Source: Rhizophagus irregularis (taxonomy: Eukaryota; Glomeromycota; Glomeromycetes; Glomerales; Glomeraceae). From it: a stretch of 64,000 nt of DNA. Shown here one piece after another: positions 32,715 to 44,296 of this stretch. Below the pieces are notes generated by a model. That model did no database searches. It was not told the DNA's origin and saw only the letters and a program-made list of their open reading frames with translations. The position numbers and the translations under genes were made by a program. The stretch covers positions 3,410,001-3,474,000 of the forward strand of contig NC_089448.1 of the NCBI RefSeq assembly GCF_026210795.1. Reading direction: 5' to 3'. Numbering within the stretch: the first letter of the stretch is position 1; each line of letters starts with the position of its first letter.

Positions 32715-33143
32715 TCATTTTTTTATCGTTTTCAAAGCTTTTTTATTGATTTCATTTTTCTTATCATCCTTGATCGCTTTTCTCATCTTCCCTTTTTTTA
32801 TTTTTTTTATATGTGAATAAAGTTCATGCCTATCCCGGCCAGCTGAACTATTATGTTTTTTATAGCAATATCCGATAGTACAGTAATATTTGGGCATGTC
32901 GCGTAACTTTTCACGATCAACACTATTCATTTTATTTATTTTAATAATTTCTTTATCTTTTAAATATTCATCAATATTCTGTTCGAAACCATATTTCTTA
33001 GCTTCTTTAATTGTAATAATAGCACTTGATGATGCTTTCTTCCATTTATATTCAACATAAGTTTCTCCATCAGTCCCATCAACCTCAAATATACGGATAA
33101 TGTATTCAAAGTCTTTTTTAGTCGGTCTTTGTTCTTGTCTCAT
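32715..33143 (-). CDS. small single C2H2 zinc-finger protein (copy B, 142 aa)
   Basis: One exon from ATG at 33143. It aligns end to end with the gene at 21598-22035: 'RPTKKDFEYIIRIFEV', 'KKASSSAIITIKEAKKYGF', then the finger 'YYCTIGYCYKKHNSSAGRDR' with both downstream His residues, again C-x4-C-x12-H-x4-H. The C-terminus is Lys-rich and differs from copy A. Conservation of the frame and zinc ligands suggests both copies were under selection. Function unknown; probably nucleic-acid binding. Confidence 0.7.
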   Translation of the reverse strand: MRQEQRPTKKDFEYIIRIFEVDGTDGETYVEYKWKKASSSAIITIKEAKKYGFEQNIDEYLKDKEIIKINKMNSVDREKLRDMPKYYCTIGYCYKKHNSSAGRDRHELYSHIKKIKKGKMRKAIKDDKKNEINKKALKTIKK

Positions 33144-34154
33144 TTTAAAAGTATTTTCAATAAATCTGTAAAATAAAAAATAAAATACTTTAGTATTTGA
33201 TACATAATGAAAAAAAAAAACAATTAAACATAGACTTGATTAATAAAGATCTATACATGACTATACATGAAATCGAGATTAAAATGGTCAAATTGTCAAA
33301 ATAGCCAAAATTACGACATATCACATGATTTTATAATTACAATATTAATTCGCAATCCATTATAAGAATCGGTACAAATTACTATTATTTTTTATTAGTA
33401 TAAAATGGAACCCAAAGTGCATAAGGAATTCACGAGATGGAATTTTATCTTTTAATAAACTATCTTCAAATTAAATAATTTAAATTGATCTTAATTTAAA
33501 AAAAGAAGATAACACTATATTTATCAACTATAATTGCTAATTTAATATTGGCATTTTATAAATGATGATTAATTAGAAGGAATTTTAGATTTCAAAATTG
33601 TAAAAATTATCATCAACAAAACTGTTTATGTTCTAAAGTTAGACGACCAAGTCGTTTCAAATGATTTGATAAAAATGATCTGATAAACGGTCATCAGCAT
33701 GCTAAAAAGGTATATGTGATAGCATATGATGTATGATTAACAAAACTACATCTGGTTATATAGTAAAATTTATATTTACTATTAAAGATTTTTTTTTCCG
33801 TGATTGTCATATTGGGCTATTAAACGATCGATTCTGTAAGAAAATTACTGATGACGTGCAGTATTAATAAATTATCAAATCATGTTATGCCGATCGTCAA
33901 TTAATTAAAAAATATTGATATCTAGTGATGAGAATTTACTGAATTTTATATTTTTAGATCCGTCTCAATGAGAGGATTCAAATGGTATTTATTCTATAAA
34001 AATTGGAATGATATCAACAAGGTTGCCTTTATTTCACAGAATAAAGTAAGTTTCAGTAATATTGACAAGGTTATCACGTTTAATTATTACTCAGTTAATT
34101 ATTTGAAATCATGTGACATGACGTAATTTTAACCATTACGACTTATTTTAATAT

Positions 34155-34500
34155 TTCAATCTTCCATGTACAATTATTAAATTATAAAAAATAATTATTT
34201 TTTTTAAAAAAGAGATAAATGAAATAGAATCAATTCAATTGGCATGTGCTATAATATTTTAAACAATGTTTATGTATCATGTACAATTATTAAAATATTT
34301 ATTTTTTAAAAATACATTCTGATAAATGAAATAGAATCAATTCAATTGGTATGTACTATGATATTTTAAATAATATCTATTTATCAATTGTATCATGTAC
34401 TATTATTAAATTATAAAAAATAATTATTTTAAAAATGATCATATTCTGATAATGAAATAAAACAATTGTCATGTACAATATTTTAAAATATGTATCTTTA
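34155..34500. repeat. tandem repeat, ~120-bp unit, three copies
   Basis: The unit contains ATCATGTACAATTATTAAA, an AAAAATAATTATTTT-type hairpin and GATAAATGAAATAGAATCAA. It repeats three times with increasing divergence. AT-rich and non-coding, inside segmental duplication copy B. Confidence 0.6.
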
Positions 34501-34689
34501 TTATTCTCAATCATTACCTATAAAACTTACATAATTAATTCAAGAGTATTCTCGTTAAATTGTATTCAAATCAAAAAATTTAAACGATATTTCGTAAATT
34601 TCTTTTATTACCTTTTTTTTTCCAATAGCTGGTTTTATATTAATTTGAAGTTACTCCGCACTAACCTAATTTAGAAGCACTTCTAAATT

Positions 34690-35585
34690 ATGATGTAATA
34701 AGTACGTAATGTCCAAAATTATGACATAATTTGTTACCTCATTACTCGGTGTCGGACCGGTTTCGGCGTTACGATTTACCGAACCCGATCGGTGGATGAC
34801 GCATTCCAATTGGAATGAAATTATGCACAGTAATCTGCAATTCTGTAATTCAATACACTGACTAGAAACGTCAAACTTGACATTTCTTATTAATTAAAAT
34901 AATAAAAAATTGCTTTTTTAATAAAAAAATATTAAATGAAAAAAAGATTTTTCAAAATCGGATAATAATGAATCGGGTAAATCGTTTTGGTTTTCGGTAA
35001 TTACCTATACCGATCAATTTCGGTTTTGACAATCCCGAACTCTATTATTGTATCATTACTGCATATGGCAATCCAGAACCCTATTATTGCATCATTACTG
35101 CGTATCACTTACTGTGCCAATTGTTGTACCATTGCTGCGCATACTTGTACTGTGCCATTATTACTATGCATTATAACTGCACATGAAAAAGATTTTCATT
35201 AGCATTATTTAATTATTTAATCAAAAAATCTGCGGCAATGTTAATATTTCCAAGAATTGCGAATTCTTTTGAGATATTATTAGGCAGTTATATAATAACT
35301 GATTCAATGGTTATAAAAACGTAAAATAATGCAATTATAATATATATTCTATTATCGCTTATAATACTTATAATAAATAGATGCAACAATATTCAAATTA
35401 TTCTCTAGAATCTCATCTAAAACTTTAAATAACCTTATTATCAGTATTTATAATAGTATCATTATAATAAAGTATTCCTAATAAAAAGCATTCACTTTTT
35501 TCTGAATCAAACTTAAAAGTTTTGCATATTTAAATTGTACATTTTACATTCAGCTTAATTTTCTTAATAATCACGTGTAATATTA
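34690..35585. other. non-coding interval with a GC-richer patch
   Basis: 34740-34800 and 34975-35045 are GC-richer and contain CGG-rich words in roughly opposite orientation (CGGACCGGTTTCGG; CGATCAATTTCGGTTTTG). This could be a decayed inverted-repeat element, but I could not define ends. 34987-35202 is open but reads as a translated CATTACTGC-type repeat. No gene called. Confidence 0.35.
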
Positions 35586-35589
35586 TTAA

Positions 35590-36173
35590 TTGCCAATCCG
35601 GCCACTCAACGATACAAAATGATCCGTCGCAAGTTCTTATATGAATGACGTTGATCGGCACATTTCAACTCCGATTTTGTCCTACATAAGTCATGCTTAA
35701 TGTAACCATACTTTACTAATCAAACGTGAATATGTCACAAAAAAAAATTTTTTTTTCGTTTGTTATAAAATTTAAAGAGTTTACTTTGGAGGAAGTCACC
35801 ATTCCAGCTCATATTTTAGGTAACTTTACACCAATTATTCGCGAATTTTGCAAATTTTACAAGGTTTTTATGTACTATTATATAATATACGGTATATTCT
35901 TGCTTAGATTAACAAAATAATGTTTTAAAAAAAAAGAAAATAAAAAATTTTTTTTTTTTTTTGGCAATGTTTTAGTTTACCAGTTTTATAAAACTATACC
36001 TAAGTAATGTAACACCTTTTTTAAATGTATTTTTAGGGCATTTATATTACAACAAAACGTTTTCAAACTTGTACAAACACCATTCAGAAGCAATAGTATT
36101 TAATATAAAAATGTCCGACGAGATTAATTATAGATTGCCGATCATTTTGTATCGCTGAGTGGCGAATCGGCAA
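35590..36173. mobile_element. TTAA-flanked inverted-repeat element (~584 bp)
   Basis: Inverted ends of about 35 bp: TTGCCAATCCGGCCACTCAA on the left and the complement of CTGAGTGGCGAATCGGCAA on the right. The match runs on through CGATACAAAATGATC. TTAA lies at both borders (35586-35589, 36174-36177). An internal open piece at 35726-35920 includes 'KEFTLEEVTIPAHILGNF', perhaps a transposase or cargo relic. Its ends are unrelated to those of the 24-kb transposon. Confidence 0.65.
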
Positions 36174-36179
36174 TTAACG

Positions 36180-38675
36180 TTTAAACTTTTTGATTTTAAT
36201 GCTATCTATATATGATTCTAAGATATTTATTTAATTATTTATAATGAATTAAAATATTATTACAAATTATTGGATGGGGAGTAGCTATATATCGGTCACA
36301 GGACCGAATGATTGATCATGCATTAATTAATAAGCTTTCTATAAATTTTATAAATTTCATTTTTAAAGCTTTATTTAAAACTTTTCCTACAAAACATTCA
36401 TTGCCATTTTTTTACTCCACTTTATTATATCAATCATGTGTTATTGCTATGGCTAATAAAAATATCGGTCTATGAAATCTGCATGATCCTATTTGGCTGA
36501 ACGACAAAGTATGTTATTGGTATATTAATAATAATAATCAAATTTCTAGGAAATCCTTTATTTTGTGAATATATTATGTTAATGTAACGCCAGTAAGTTG
36601 TTGAAAGTTGAGAGTTAGTAATTGTAACTGTTCAAATCACTCATATGAAAAAAATACTCAATGCGAAAAATAATTGAAAAAATTACTCATGATGCAGACT
36701 CGTATGACCCATGCCTCTGCTATTGTTTTTATTTAGGTATTCTTTTTTTAGGTCTAGAAATTCCTTATTAATTTTGGATTGAGATATTCATCTTCTTTAT
36801 TCCCAGCTTTATCTTTCCTCTTACTCTCTTAATATTTCTTGGATGTATAGGTTCATTGTTTGTGTATCTGACATTACCATGTTTTTTATTTTTATTTTCC
36901 AAATGACTATATTTTTTGATGTAACGTTTTTGATAAAAAAAAAATGAATAATAAATCCATTTTAACGCTTTTTTTGGATGCTTTTTTTCTAAAGATTGTG
37001 CCCAAATGCCCAACTTACTTTGTAATTTTGGCCAGAAGCATCCATCAGTTTAATTAGACCGGCTGCTGAGACGCCAATAGCTATTGGATTTTTCAAAGTA
37101 CATTATCTATTTATTTTCTAAAATAATTTCTTAATAACTATTGTCTGAAAATCGAAAAAAGACTGAATAATTTAACTAGAATGTTTATTTTATAAAAAAC
37201 TTTATTAAAATAGAATTAGTTCTTTAATCTTCTTTAATTAATGTATTATTTTTAATTTAGTTGAGATAATATATTAGTCAAATTTATAAAAGGTGGAACT
37301 GGAACTGGAGCAAAATTTTTTTTCTATTAGATATGATAAGAAATTAGAAAGATAGAGAAAGATTAATCATTGGCCAATTACATTGAGGAGGTGCTTGAGA
37401 ATGGCCTTAATTCAATCTTTTTAATATTATTTTAAATGATGAGTAATAAAAAATTTGATTTCATATTCAAATTTTCATCTAAAAAATTATATTTGCTAAT
37501 TTTTCTAAATCTTGTTTTTCGATCTTATAAATCCTCAAGAATTGTTGTACAATTCATATCGTTACTTTAACTGTAAATCATGATGATAATACTCCTCAGT
37601 AGCACAAACTATTTTAAGGGTTATGTTAATTATTTAATTCGGAAATCAGTTAATTCAATATGAACTACGTCATCAAATTAACAAGTAGAGCATGTGATGA
37701 TGATAAATCAGAAAAATTCAAATGATAGTTGATCATACAATCGTGCTATTAATAAATATCTGCATAAAACTTTAAGCAAATTGTAAATGTACTTTTATCA
37801 GCTTAACATTTAATTCTTAAGTTTTTTTTATTACATGCTCACTATTCTATTGGTCCTTCAAAATAGTTCATATAATAGTTTACTAATGATCCGTCGTGCT
37901 TATAAATTTTAAAATTTCTTAAAAATTAAATAGAACCTGGTTTTACAAATAAAGCTTATTATATTCTTTTCTAAATTGATATAAAGACTTAGCGCTAGAA
38001 ATTTCTCAAATAATATCATATTAAAGATATTTAAGTTCCATTTACGTATTTGTTGAATGTTTGTATTTTGGATAAACATCTAGAAAAACATTGAAGCTCC
38101 AAAAAAATTTGAACCTGTTGCAAGTACATACAATTTTGGAAGATTGCAATAATTAATGATTTTTATTTCATTTTTTAATTTATTTTTAATTTTTCTTTTT
38201 TTCAATTTATTTATATATACGTAAATCGTTAAGATAAAAAATAAATGAATATATAAAAATAAATTATAAACGGTCATATTTTAAATAATACAAAAACAAA
38301 AAATTATATGATTTGGATTAATTTGAAAATGGAGTGAATAGACCATGCTGATCAAATTTACAGTTTGGTAATACGTAAAAGGAAATATTTTTTTGGATAG
38401 TGAAACTTTTTTGTGGATCAACGTCATAACGCTTTGTTAAAGTATTTCCAAATAAAACTGAAATTGGTTACGGCATAATTTCCTGACGGATGATTTCCTG
38501 ACAAAACATTGGCCCGACAGGTTTGGCTAGAGTTATACAGAGTTATGCACGAACATTTTTTTGATCTATATATATAAACTCTATATTTAATAATTATGCT
38601 ATTGCTATAATTTTTAATATGGCTATCATAATAAAAAAAATTTTGGGTAACATGAGTGATTATTTAACAGAATTA
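36180..38675. other. AT-rich interval, no firmly supported gene
   Basis: Holds the second copy of the dispersed repeat at ~37025-37225. A Lys-rich 81-codon minus-strand ORF (36768-37013) might be coding debris; I see no domain. The remainder is A/T-rich with no paired ends found. Confidence 0.4.
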
Positions 38676-40914
38676 TTAATCTTCAATTATACAATCAAGA
38701 CCTTGAGTCTCTTCTTGAACTAAAATTTCAGTAAGTTTGCGACTTGTATAATATGCTTGTAAATGAGATTGTATAACAGAGGTATTTGCTTGTTCTTGTA
38801 TTAAAGCTTTGTCTGCTTTTACAAATTCCAACATATCATCTTTCAATTGATTATTAATACCAAGTACTTTATATTTATAATTTCCATCCCTGTTTACTTT
38901 ATAATATTCACTAATACACCTATTCCATTCAGATAAAATATTTTCAAGCATTATTATGGTTGGTCTATTAGAAGGATCTGAATCCCAACATTTTTTCATT
39001 AAATCTATATAACATTTTGGAGTATTTTTTATAATTTCAGGACGTTTCCCTTCACAAATACTTAAACTAAGCTGAAGATCATGTGGTTCATGATTAAATG
39101 GAGGGATACCTGATGAAAATTCCCACATTATTATTGAAAAACTATAAATATCACTTGCTGGTGTATAAGGTTTTTTTCTTAATATTTCAGGCGCCATATA
39201 AGGTAAAACTCCATAAATTTCATTAACTTTATTGACAGAATCTTGTAAATCACTTATAGGTTTACACAATCCTAAATCAATAATAAATAATTCATTGTAA
39301 TCATCTGACATTAAAATATTACCATCATGAAAATCACCATGAGTTAATTTTGATTCATGAATTACTTTAAGTCCTAGTATAATTTTTTTCAATAATTGTA
39401 ACTTGTCTTGCCATTTAAATTTAATTATATCAGACAAACATTTTCTCAAACTTCCTTTTTTTGCATAACTCATTATAATTATATAATTTAAATTATTTGG
39501 ATCTTGGGTAAACCCAAAGAATTGGATAAATTTTGAAAATGATTTTTTTTGACAGTTATAATAATATTTCCACTGTATAAATTATAAAAAAATTGTTATA
39601 CATTTGCATAAAAAAATAAAATTGCTATTAAATATGAATAATATACCTCATCCAGAAATTTACTATCTAAGTTTGATGAACTATTAAGTGTTTTAAGAAT
39701 AACCTCATAACCTGTTTGAAAATTACATCTATTCCATTGTTGTTTGTTAAAATTCCAACTATAAATAGGTCCATCTAACCAGATAGCTTTATGAATTTCA
39801 CTAAATCCTCCTTTATCATAATAATTAATTCCTGACAATTTATTGTAAGGTATCCACTCTAAAAATTCATAACTATTTTTAGCATTTAATTGTGCTTCTT
39901 GAATAAATTTATCGACAAATTCATTTTTACTAGTCCACTTAGAAAAATCTTGTTGAAATCGTTTAGCACTACATTGCTGGCACCACTGGTAATCAATGTA
40001 TGGTTGCTTGCATTCATTTCATACTAATATAACTTCATTTTCTGCTATTTTTTGATACCAATAAAATGCTTTCTCCAAATTCTTTTCTGTTCCTTCTCCA
40101 TTTTCGTAACATATGACTAAATTAATTATTGCATCTTTGTTATCATTTTTCGCTGCTTTTTGATACCATTGAAAAGCTTTTTCTAAATTCTTTTCTGTTC
40201 CTTCTCCATTATAATACCCATTGGCTAAATTAAACATTGCAACACTATCACCATTTTCTGCTGCTTTTTGATACCAATGAAAGGCTTTTTCTAAATTCTT
40301 TTCTGTTCCTTCTCCATTATAATACCCATTGGCTAAATTAAACATTGCACCAGTATGACCATTTTCTACTACTTTTTGATACCAATGAAAGGCTTTTTCT
40401 AAATTCTTTTCTGTTCCTTCTCCATTTTCATAACATACAGCTAAATTAAATATTGCATTTTCTTTACCATTTTCTGCTGCATTTTGATACCAATGAAAAG
40501 CTTTTTCTAAATTCTTTTCTGTTCCTTCTCCATTTTTATAAAGTATAGCTAAATTATTCATTGCATCAGTATTACCATTTTCTGCTGCTTTTTGATACCA
40601 ATGAAAGGCTTTTTCTAAATTCTTTTCTTTTTCTTCTCCATTTTCATAATGTATGCCTAAATTATTCATGTACCAATATCACCATTTTCTGCTACTTTAT
40701 GATACCAATGAAAGGCTTTTTCTAAATTGTGTTCTGTCTCCTCTCCATTATAATATCTATTGGCTAAATTAAACATTGCTTTTTTATCACCATTTTCTGC
40801 TAATTTTTCTAAAGAATTAATACATCTTTTACACCATAATTCCTTATTAAAAGGTTCATTACAATATAAACAATTTTTGCATCTTACTGCATCAGTTATA
40901 TCAGTAGTTTCCAT
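38676..40914 (-). pseudogene. Sel1-repeat protein kinase gene with a frameshift and an in-frame stop
   Basis: Read from 40914 down to 38676, with one clean intron at 39573-39646 (74 bp). Order: Cys-rich ribbon ('CKNCLYCNEPFNKELWCKRC'); about eight Sel1-like repeats of 36 residues ('AFHWYQKAAENG' units, 40830-40040); a second ribbon ('NECKQPYIDYQWCQQC'); then a kinase domain with 'KGGFSEIHKAIW' (loop), 'VILKTL' (Lys), 'HGDFHDGNIL' (catalytic loop, Asp-Phe-His-Asp in place of HRD), 'IDLGL' (DLG for DFG) and 'PYMAPEIL'. A one-base loss near 40668 shifts the frame between the first repeats, and TGA at 40019-40021 replaces an expected Cys codon before the second ribbon. Catalytic residues are intact. 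Either a very young pseudogene or a gene with sequence errors. The full product would be about 720 aa. This kinase type is greatly expanded in Rhizophagus. Confidence 0.8.
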
Positions 40915-40929
40915 TTGGATATTTTAAAA

Positions 40930-41505
40930 ATTTATTTTACTAAAAAAAAAAATTATTTTCTTCTAAACAATTTTTTTTTGTACTGTGCATGTCAACATGT
41001 CATGTATATAGAGTGTGTTTTTGCAGACAAATTTATAATCCCGAGGATTACAAAGATGATCATTTCCATTTTTATCGATAGCCATTCCACAAAAAATTAA
41101 AATAAAAATTTTCCTTTTTAAGAGTTTGTGTAACATGAATTTCTAAAAGGAATATTATAGCGTAATTCTGGCCGGCATTATAAAATTTGTCCAAGTTACT
41201 CTAGGAATATTTTAACCAAAAGTAGAAGAAAAAAATTTTATTCGGTGTATTTTTTCCGATGCATTGATTTGCATTAAACATGTCAATAATTAATTTTTCC
41301 ACAAATGTTAGAAAAAAACAAAGTTTAATTTTTAAAAAATTTTAAGAAGCATCTTTATTAGAACTTTCTCCAATAAAATTGGGTATAAATTGAATATTTT
41401 CACAAATAAAACTTAATATACAGATGTAAAAAATCATTATACTAATATAATTGAAAAAATGTGATAGCTGCATTAGTGTTACATTCAGTAGTAATTTTAA
41501 AAAAA
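40930..41505. other. intergenic, no supported gene
   Basis: Upstream region of the Sel1-kinase gene. It contains AATTCTGGCC at ~41163-41175, a word that recurs in several elements of this window. No clear promoter motif identified. Confidence 0.4.
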
Positions 41506-41518
41506 ATAGTCCAAATTA

Positions 41519-41775
41519 TAGAGGTCTGCAAACGGGACCCGGAACCCAGAAACCCTAACCCGGCCCGGACCCAGATCCGGGTTTGGGCCGGCAAAATTTC
41601 TCCTAAATTCACCCGGGCCGGGTCCAGGCCAGCACATGATTTTTCATTAAACCCGGATTTTCGTAATTCTGGCCAAAATTAAGTTGGCCGATTTTTTTTG
41701 TTTTTACAACAAAATGATATAATAATAGTCCGGGCCAGGCCGGGTTGTAAAAATAGGGGTCAATGCAGACCTCTA
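41519..41775. mobile_element. GC-rich hAT-like MITE (257 bp)
   Basis: Begins TAGAGGTCTGCA and ends TGCAGACCTCTA. The flanks are GTCCAAATTA and GTCCAAAATA (41509-41518, 41776-41785), a 10-bp direct repeat with one mismatch. The interior is strikingly GC-rich (CCCGGCCCGGACCC, GGGTTTGGGCCGGC) with internal palindromic CCGGGCCGGG words, unlike any neighbouring DNA. TAGAG ends and an ~8-bp duplication suggest hAT. Confidence 0.75.
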
Positions 41776-42339
41776 GTCCAAAATAATAATTAGTCTGTAA
41801 TTCGCCGTCCGGCACATGACGTCGTGATGATGTAACAACAGTATTCTATTATGAATATCGTTGGGTATTTTTTATTTTAAAAAGTTTTATTTTAAAAAAA
41901 TTTTGGATAAAGAAATTTTTTTTTTGTTTTAATGGTTTGTATTTGTGACTCTCAATTAATCGACTTAGAAGTTTTTAATACAATACAATTTAGGTACTAT
42001 TATATAAATAAAAGTAGCCATTATTGATATTTCTCTGTGAAATAAAAGTATATAAATAAAATCGCATTATTTTTAATTTTGTCCGACCTTACTTCATTAT
42101 AACACATTCATTAAAACCTATACAATTCTAGCGTGTCCTCTTATTACTTTAGCATAAACGGAATATGCTCCTTTTAATTAATCTGGTACTATTTAGGAGT
42201 GGTTAAACAATTTACTTCTTAACAGCCTATGAAATTAAAAAAGTATATATATAATTAGTTTATCTTAATGTCATGATCTATTTAATTAATTAAACAAGTG
42301 GGGGATGAAATATGGCAATCCTGGTTATTGTTCAATGAA

Positions 42340-42660
42340 GATGAGTTTTTCCACACTGCGCCGTGTTATAAATTATTATTGAAGAGCAAAGCCACTTTAG
42401 TGAAAATGCGAGATTTTGATCACGGTACCCATAAAATTGTAGTATTATTAACGAGGGCGAAGTAAAAAGGTATTTTGCCACGTTTTTTTATATTGCGCCA
42501 TGTTAAAATTTATAATTGAGGAGCTGAGCCATTTTATGCACAGTTATTGTAGTAATATTATTAACGAAGATGAACGAAGTAAAAGAGGTGTAAAAGAGTA
42601 ATCTTGTCACATTTTCGCATTACGCCATTATAAAATTAGAATTGATACTTGCGAGATGAG
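42340..42660. repeat. dispersed repeat block 1 (KEP-locus repeat)
   Basis: Contains two to three copies of a ~120-160-bp unit: TTTTGCCACGTTTTT, ATTGCGCCATGTTAAAATTT, GAGCAAAGCCACTTTA, GAAAATGCGAGATTTTGA. Two more blocks lie at 44390-44760 and 45820-46030, next to the two peptide-precursor genes. Confidence 0.7.
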
Positions 42661-42687
42661 AAACTTAAATCAATAATGTGAAATATA

Positions 42688-43632
42688 CACTACCCGGCAA
42701 AAAGTCAGTAGGCAACCGTAAATTTCAATAATCGTTACGAAAATATCCTTCTATATAAAGTTTTTTTTTTTAATAATTAACCTGTCCTTTGTGTAATAAG
42801 TGAAGTTGATCATTGAGTTGAATTGCACCTACTCTAAAAATTACACGAGCTTCTGAAAAAAATTGATTATTGTAATATTCTATAATTTATTAAATAAATC
42901 AGATTTTTAACGGCAAGTATTTAGGTATAATATAACATTAAAAAAATTTTGCTTAATTTACGCTTCATTTTTAAATAAACTGTTTATCAAAATTTTTAGC
43001 AAGTATCTTCAAAATCAGCGAAATAGTCTGTAAGTTACACATATTTAACAAAGATGACTTGCACCTATTAGTTTTTTTTACAAGATATTAACTAAAGAAC
43101 AAATTATGAGCTTGAGTTCTGGTTTCAATAAAAAAAGTTAGAAATAATAATCAAAATCTCAAGTTTTCATAAAAAAAATTGGGCCGAATTTAATTCATTA
43201 GTTAATGCTAAAATTTTGGTAGTTAATTTGGTAATGATCGATAAATGATCGGCAAATTCAGTCAAATGAATATAACTTGTTGATCATTTCATTGATTTTG
43301 ATGATACAGTACTTCGTAATAATATGCTAAAAGTTTCGATAAACATTTTTATTTAAAAAATGAAGTATGGTAAAACAAATTTTTTAATATTACGTTATAC
43401 TCAAATAATTCCATTTAAAATCTGATTTATTTGATAAATCATAAAATATTTCAATCAAATTTTCCAAAAATTCATGTAATTTTTAGAACAAGTACAATTC
43501 AACTAGATGATTAACTTTACTTATTACACAAAAGACGGGTTAATTATTAAAAAATTAAACTTTATATAGAAGGATATTTTCGTAACGATTATTGAAATTT
43601 ACAGTTGCCTACTGACTTTTTGCCGGGTAGTG
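42688..43632. mobile_element. fold-back element (945 bp), TA-flanked, with ~370-bp inverted arms
   Basis: Ends CACTACCCGGCAAAAAGTCA and its complement are flanked by TA (42686-42687, 43633-43634). The first ~80 bp of each arm are nearly identical. Similarity then continues, more diverged, for roughly 300 further bp (AACCTGTCCTTTGTGTAAT against the inverted AACCCGTCTTTTGTGTAAT, and so on). Tc1/mariner-type end and TA target. No transposase seen. Confidence 0.75.
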
Positions 43633-43902
43633 TATGTCAAATGTTTCATTGATTACATCAAGTAAGAGGATGCTTTTTACTGAAATTTTACAGTAAATCC
43701 AAAAAAAAGACAGTTTTTTTAATGGTGGCAGAAGTACAATTTTTATTTGAAATTAAAAGAATTAGCTAATAGTTTATTTTATTTATGAAATAATACAAAT
43801 ATTTTGTTTACATCAAGTGAGGGAATACTTTATATCATAATAAAATAATTTTAAAAATAGTATAATTATAATTCAATTGTTTAACTTGTATCAACTGAAA
43901 TT

Positions 43903-44230
43903 TTATATTACTGCAGCGTTGAAGCCTTGTGGTTCTGCAACCGCATCACGTTTAAATTCTTGTGGTTCTGCAACTGCATCACGTTTAAAGCTTTGTGGTT
44001 CTGCAACCGCATCACGTTTATATTCTTGTGGTTCTGCTAACGCATCACGTTTAAAGTTTTGTGGTTCTGCATCTGTGTCAATGATGAATTAAATTATTCG
44101 ATTAGTAACTAATATTGGTATTATTAAAAAGGATAAATTTTCATTTAATGTAAAAAAAAAAAAATTTTTTTTATTTACTCGCTAAAACAATTGTAAAGAA
44201 GAAAATTAACAACAAATATTTTAATTGCAT
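43903..44230 (-). CDS. secreted Kex2-processed repeat peptide precursor (pheromone-like), 73 aa
   Basis: Two exons on the minus strand: 44230-44179 and 44072-43903; 106-bp GT-AG intron with a TTACTAAT branch-point-like word. Exon 1 encodes a textbook signal peptide (residues 1-17, 'MQLKYLLLIFFFTIVLA'). Exon 2 encodes five near-copies of an 11-residue unit of the form KRDAVAEPQxF, with x = N, E, S, E, G and one Tyr for Phe, ending 'GFNAAVI'. Four Lys-Arg sites fit Kex2 (kexin); each is followed by Asp-Ala then Leu/Val-Ala, two X-Ala dipeptides as removed by Ste13-type aminopeptidase in yeast alpha-factor maturation. Predicted products are EPQxF/Y pentapeptides, or 9-mers if untrimmed. This is the architecture of alpha-factor-type pheromones and other kexin-processed secreted peptides; signalling is inferred. 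A TATATAAA box lies 67 nt upstream of the ATG. A shorter paralogue follows at 45517-45729. Confidence 0.85.
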
Positions 44231-44296
44231 GATTCCAAATTTTTTTGTTCGTGAATTTGTTTTAAAAATATTTTCTCTTTTTTTTTTCTCAAAGTG

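Larger units (their letters stand above)
32640..34600. repeat. segmental duplication, copy B (with 21520-22700)
   Basis: Carries the second C2H2 gene and homologous flanks. It is longer than copy A because of ~450 bp of extra DNA around 33610-34070 and a tandem repeat at 34155-34500. Both copies end near CCTATAAAACTTACATAATT. Confidence 0.65.

Noticed and set aside
34740-35050. Inverted-repeat element with CGG-rich ends
   Set aside because: Only loosely complementary words in opposite orientation; I could not find paired termini or a target duplication.
43877-44092. Plus-strand ORF of Cys-Gly-Ser-Ala-Thr-Ala-Ser repeats
   Set aside because: It is the mirror of the minus-strand Kex2-site repeat gene, which has a signal-peptide exon, splice sites and processing motifs; the plus-strand version has none.
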